Origin: an uncultured bacterium
Lineage (GTDB): Bacteria > Pseudomonadota > Alphaproteobacteria > CAISDR01
DNA length: 7,963 nucleotides
Direction of reading: 5' to 3'
Assembly: GCA_903884125.1 (NCBI GenBank)
Contig: CAISDR010000312.1
Coordinates: 1-7,963 of the forward strand
How positions within the stretch are numbered: the first letter of the stretch is position 1; each line of letters starts with the position of its first letter. Shown piece after piece: positions 5,969 through 7,963 of this stretch. Below the pieces are notes generated by a model that did not search any database, had not been told where the DNA came from, and was given only the letters and a program-made list of their open reading frames with translations. The position numbers and the translations under genes are program-made.

Positions 5969-6523
5969 CTACTTGAGTGAACCCTGGCCAGCTTCAGACG
6001 CGCTTTGCAAGACATCTGATTTGGAAACTACGTGTAACCAAAATGCGGCCGCGCTGGCCACACCGGGAATCCAGTGACCGAAAAAATTCCAGGTTCGCCA
6101 AATGTCGTTGCTCAAATAGTAACTTGCGAATCCGGTTACTGATAGCCAGGTCAGTACCAGAAAAAGTCCACCCCCACTGACCCAGCGTACCTTTGCAATC
6201 CAGGCCATCTTTATATGAATTGGCCAAAGAACGCCGAACATCCAAATCGCCCAGAAAGAAAAAATAGCATGAGCGATCAATGACCAACTCTGCAACGGAT
6301 GGATAATGTCAAAGCCAAATTCGTCTTTATTTGTCATGAAATAATGGGAAATCAACCACAGACAGCCGGTCAGCCACACGCCTGCAGCGACTAGGTAGAC
6401 CGTATTCCTGCGCCCCCTGGTCAGGGACCCGATTTTCCCTTTAGAGCGAATTCGGGGGCGTATCAAATCTGGCTTGATGCCGGTTGAATGTGATGTTCCT
6501 TTAGGACCCAGGTTCATACTCAT
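5969..6523 (-). CDS. Small four-helix membrane protein, candidate b-type cytochrome
   Basis: A 184-aa protein with a basic N-terminal tail (R/K-rich, 22-39, predicted cytoplasmic) and four membrane segments at roughly 41-60, 77-100, 117-137 and 148-167. Histidines sit at or in the helices: H60, H75, H85, H103, H150 and H164. Two sets could form, H60/H75/H85/H150 towards the periplasm and H103/H164 towards the cytoplasm, which would suit one or two b hemes as in cytochrome b561-like or DUF4405-like proteins. I do not recognise the exact family, so heme binding is inference. Its stop is 34 bp from the stop of the PQQ dehydrogenase, in convergent orientation, and it follows the second MFS gene on the same strand after 154 bp. 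A membrane quinone-linked partner for the periplasmic cytochromes is a reasonable guess. There is no clear Shine-Dalgarno; an ATG two codons later (6517) is an alternative start. Confidence 0.7.
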   Translation of the reverse strand: MSMNLGPKGTSHSTGIKPDLIRPRIRSKGKIGSLTRGRRNTVYLVAAGVWLTGCLWLISHYFMTNKDEFGFDIIHPLQSWSLIAHAIFSFWAIWMFGVLWPIHIKMAWIAKVRWVSGGGLFLVLTWLSVTGFASYYLSNDIWRTWNFFGHWIPGVASAAAFWLHVVSKSDVLQSASEAGQGSLK

Positions 6524-6677
6524 TCTTGGAAGCCCAGCTTAATCCAGCCTGTCAATTCACTTTTAATTGCCACCCACTTTGCGCGTTCAATAACCAATAA
6601 CCTTTGACGTCTTTGGATTTGTCCTGGTGGATTAATAGACAAGAGCAAATAAGGATACCGGAGCCTTTAGGGGGCCA
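6524..6677. other. Short gap between the second MFS gene and the four-helix protein gene
   Basis: It holds 154 bp with no gene. On the minus strand GGCCCCCTA is repeated directly with an 11-bp period, one copy spanning the MFS stop codon (about 6678-6686) and one just after it (about 6667-6675). A tandem GGTTATT-GGTTATT lies near 6585-6604. A TTGACA (minus) appears near 6566-6571 but has no good -10 at 17 bp. No T-tailed hairpin terminator is seen, so read-through from the MFS gene is possible. Confidence 0.35.
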
Positions 6678-7963
6678 CTAGGGGGCCTGGGAGCCATCAA
6701 ATGCGGAAAGCGCTGGTATTTGCGGCTTGGCGCGCAAAAACAGAAACGCGAAAACCAGGAAAACCACTGAGAGCGCTGACATGAAGAGGAACGGTGCACG
6801 GTAGCCCAATGGCGTCAGATCAACCAGATATCCGCAGATCAAGGTAATTGCGAGCACGCTCACAGTGCCAATCCAGGCTATAATGCCATAGGACGACCCG
6901 CGAAGATGTGCGGGCGTTTCCTGACCGATCAGCGCCTGCGATGCGGCAGCCTGAAAAGCTTCAGCAAAATTTATACCAAGCACAACAGCAATAATGGCCC
7001 AGCCGGTGACATCCTCAACAAACACAACCATCGAAAATGCAATCGCGACGCAGATGATCGACACAATGAGCATCTTTAACCTATCGATGTAATCCGCCAC
7101 AAAACCTGCCACCACGCTACAGGCCACCTCCGCCGTAGTGACGATCATGGCAATCGTTCCATAGTTTTTCAGCGCGTCCGGCGAACTGAGACCTTGCGCT
7201 TGACCCGCATTGATCACCCAGAGCGACAGGAATGACGCAAGAACGGTAACTTCCGCGCGAAGTACAACCGAAGACATCAAAACTAATCTGAACCGGGGAT
7301 TGATCTTCGCATAGGCCAGCACGTTTCCCAAGCTGGAGACAGTTGCCTTTAGTGTGGCCGGCAGAGATTTTTTCTCAACATACGCAGGTCGGTCGCGTCG
7401 CAGGTAGATATATCCAACAGCAAAGCTGATTACGCCGATCAAACTTACCGCATAAAAGGTATAGTGCCCTGCCTCTGCATTGCTAAAGCCCTGGGTACGA
7501 GCCAGATATTCTGGCAGTCTGGTTCCCAACCATCCTACCAACAGAAAACTGCCAACCTGGTGCAGTATCTGGGAGGCACTTACAATCCGGCCGCGGGAAT
7601 TATTGTCGGTGATATCAAACCGCATGGCTGGCGCACTTGCAGTATAACAGGTTGATCCCATGCCAAAGAAAAACCGGATGACAAATAATTGAGCGACCAT
7701 CGTGGCAAAGGGGTAAAGCAGCATCCCGGCTACCATGACGACAAGGGCAATAATCAGAAATATGCGCCTGCCATACCGGTCAGAAAGTGCGCCAAAGAGA
7801 GTGACAAAAATCAACAATGCGGCCTGCTGGGTGGCCACCAGGTTTCCAACCAGATGACCTTGCTCCCCCTTGGGAATGTGCAATTGCTCGGTAAAAACAT
7901 AGGGCTGAATGATCGCCATAAATCCCTGAAGGCTTCCCAGAACCATACTCATGTAGAGATAGC
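6678..7963 (-). CDS. MFS transporter, N-terminus outside the window
   Basis: Inner-membrane transporter. At least 427 residues are visible, and the frame continues without a stop through 7963, reading Y-L-Y before the first in-window Met at 7952. That Met falls inside what looks like helix 1 (L-G-S-L-Q-G-F-M-A-I-I-Q-P), so the true start lies beyond the edge. Motif A is G-A-L-S-D-R-Y-G-R-R (54-63 counted from that Met). Around helix 5 the sequence I-L-H-Q-V-G-S-F-L-L-V-G lacks the G-P of antiporter motif C, so unlike the other MFS protein here it is not of the drug-antiporter pattern and may be an importer or other porter. A charged central loop (about 178-200) divides the halves. The C-terminus is short (ends D-G-S-Q-A-P). 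The substrate cannot be named. The four-helix protein gene lies next downstream on the same strand. Confidence 0.88.
   Translation of the reverse strand, partial: YLYMSMVLGSLQGFMAIIQPYVFTEQLHIPKGEQGHLVGNLVATQQAALLIFVTLFGALSDRYGRRIFLIIALVVMVAGMLLYPFATMVAQLFVIRFFFGMGSTCYTASAPAMRFDITDNNSRGRIVSASQILHQVGSFLLVGWLGTRLPEYLARTQGFSNAEAGHYTFYAVSLIGVISFAVGYIYLRRDRPAYVEKKSLPATLKATVSSLGNVLAYAKINPRFRLVLMSSVVLRAEVTVLASFLSLWVINAGQAQGLSSPDALKNYGTIAMIVTTAEVACSVVAGFVADYIDRLKMLIVSIICVAIAFSMVVFVEDVTGWAIIAVVLGINFAEAFQAAASQALIGQETPAHLRGSSYGIIAWIGTVSVLAITLICGYLVDLTPLGYRAPFLFMSALSVVFLVFAFLFLRAKPQIPALSAFDGSQAP

Overview
The window looks like chromosomal DNA of a flagellated alphaproteobacterium of medium GC content (about half G+C by eye). 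Two things point there: the N-terminus at the left edge matches Caulobacter-type flagellins, and the centre carries a PQQ-dependent periplasmic alcohol dehydrogenase with c-type cytochrome partners, a common arrangement in that class. The genus cannot be told from the sequence. No rRNA, tRNA, CRISPR array, insertion sequence or clear phage gene was seen.

Layout, left to right. Positions 1-65 (minus) hold the first 21 codons of a flagellin gene that runs off the left edge. It has a strong ribosome binding site, two perfect inverted repeats in its presumed leader and a sigma-54-like promoter match. Positions 175-581 hold no gene I can support. Positions 582-1955 (minus) encode a secreted tri-heme cytochrome c of the AdhB / gluconate-dehydrogenase cytochrome type. 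Positions 2143-3432 (minus) encode a major facilitator (MFS) transporter with an antiporter-type motif C. A gap of about 430 bp separates it from the divergent gene at 3862-5934 (plus), a periplasmic quinohemoprotein alcohol dehydrogenase: a PQQ propeller fused to one heme c domain. Converging on it with only 34 bp between stops is a minus-strand gene (5969-6523) for a small four-helix membrane protein rich in histidines, a candidate b-type cytochrome. The right end (6678-7963, minus) is a second MFS transporter whose N-terminus lies outside the window.

Working model (inference): the dehydrogenase oxidises an alcohol or similar substrate in the periplasm with PQQ. Electrons pass to its own heme c, then to the tri-heme cytochrome, and reach the membrane quinone or oxidase chain, possibly through the four-helix protein. 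The MFS proteins would move substrate or product. The set resembles acetic-acid-bacterial type III ADH in parts (heme-bearing catalytic subunit plus tri-heme subunit), but the genes are split over two strands and no AdhS-like small subunit or PQQ synthesis gene is visible. The most interesting details are two apparent substitutions in the PQQ/metal pocket of the dehydrogenase, the histidine pattern of the four-helix protein, and the structured flagellin leader.
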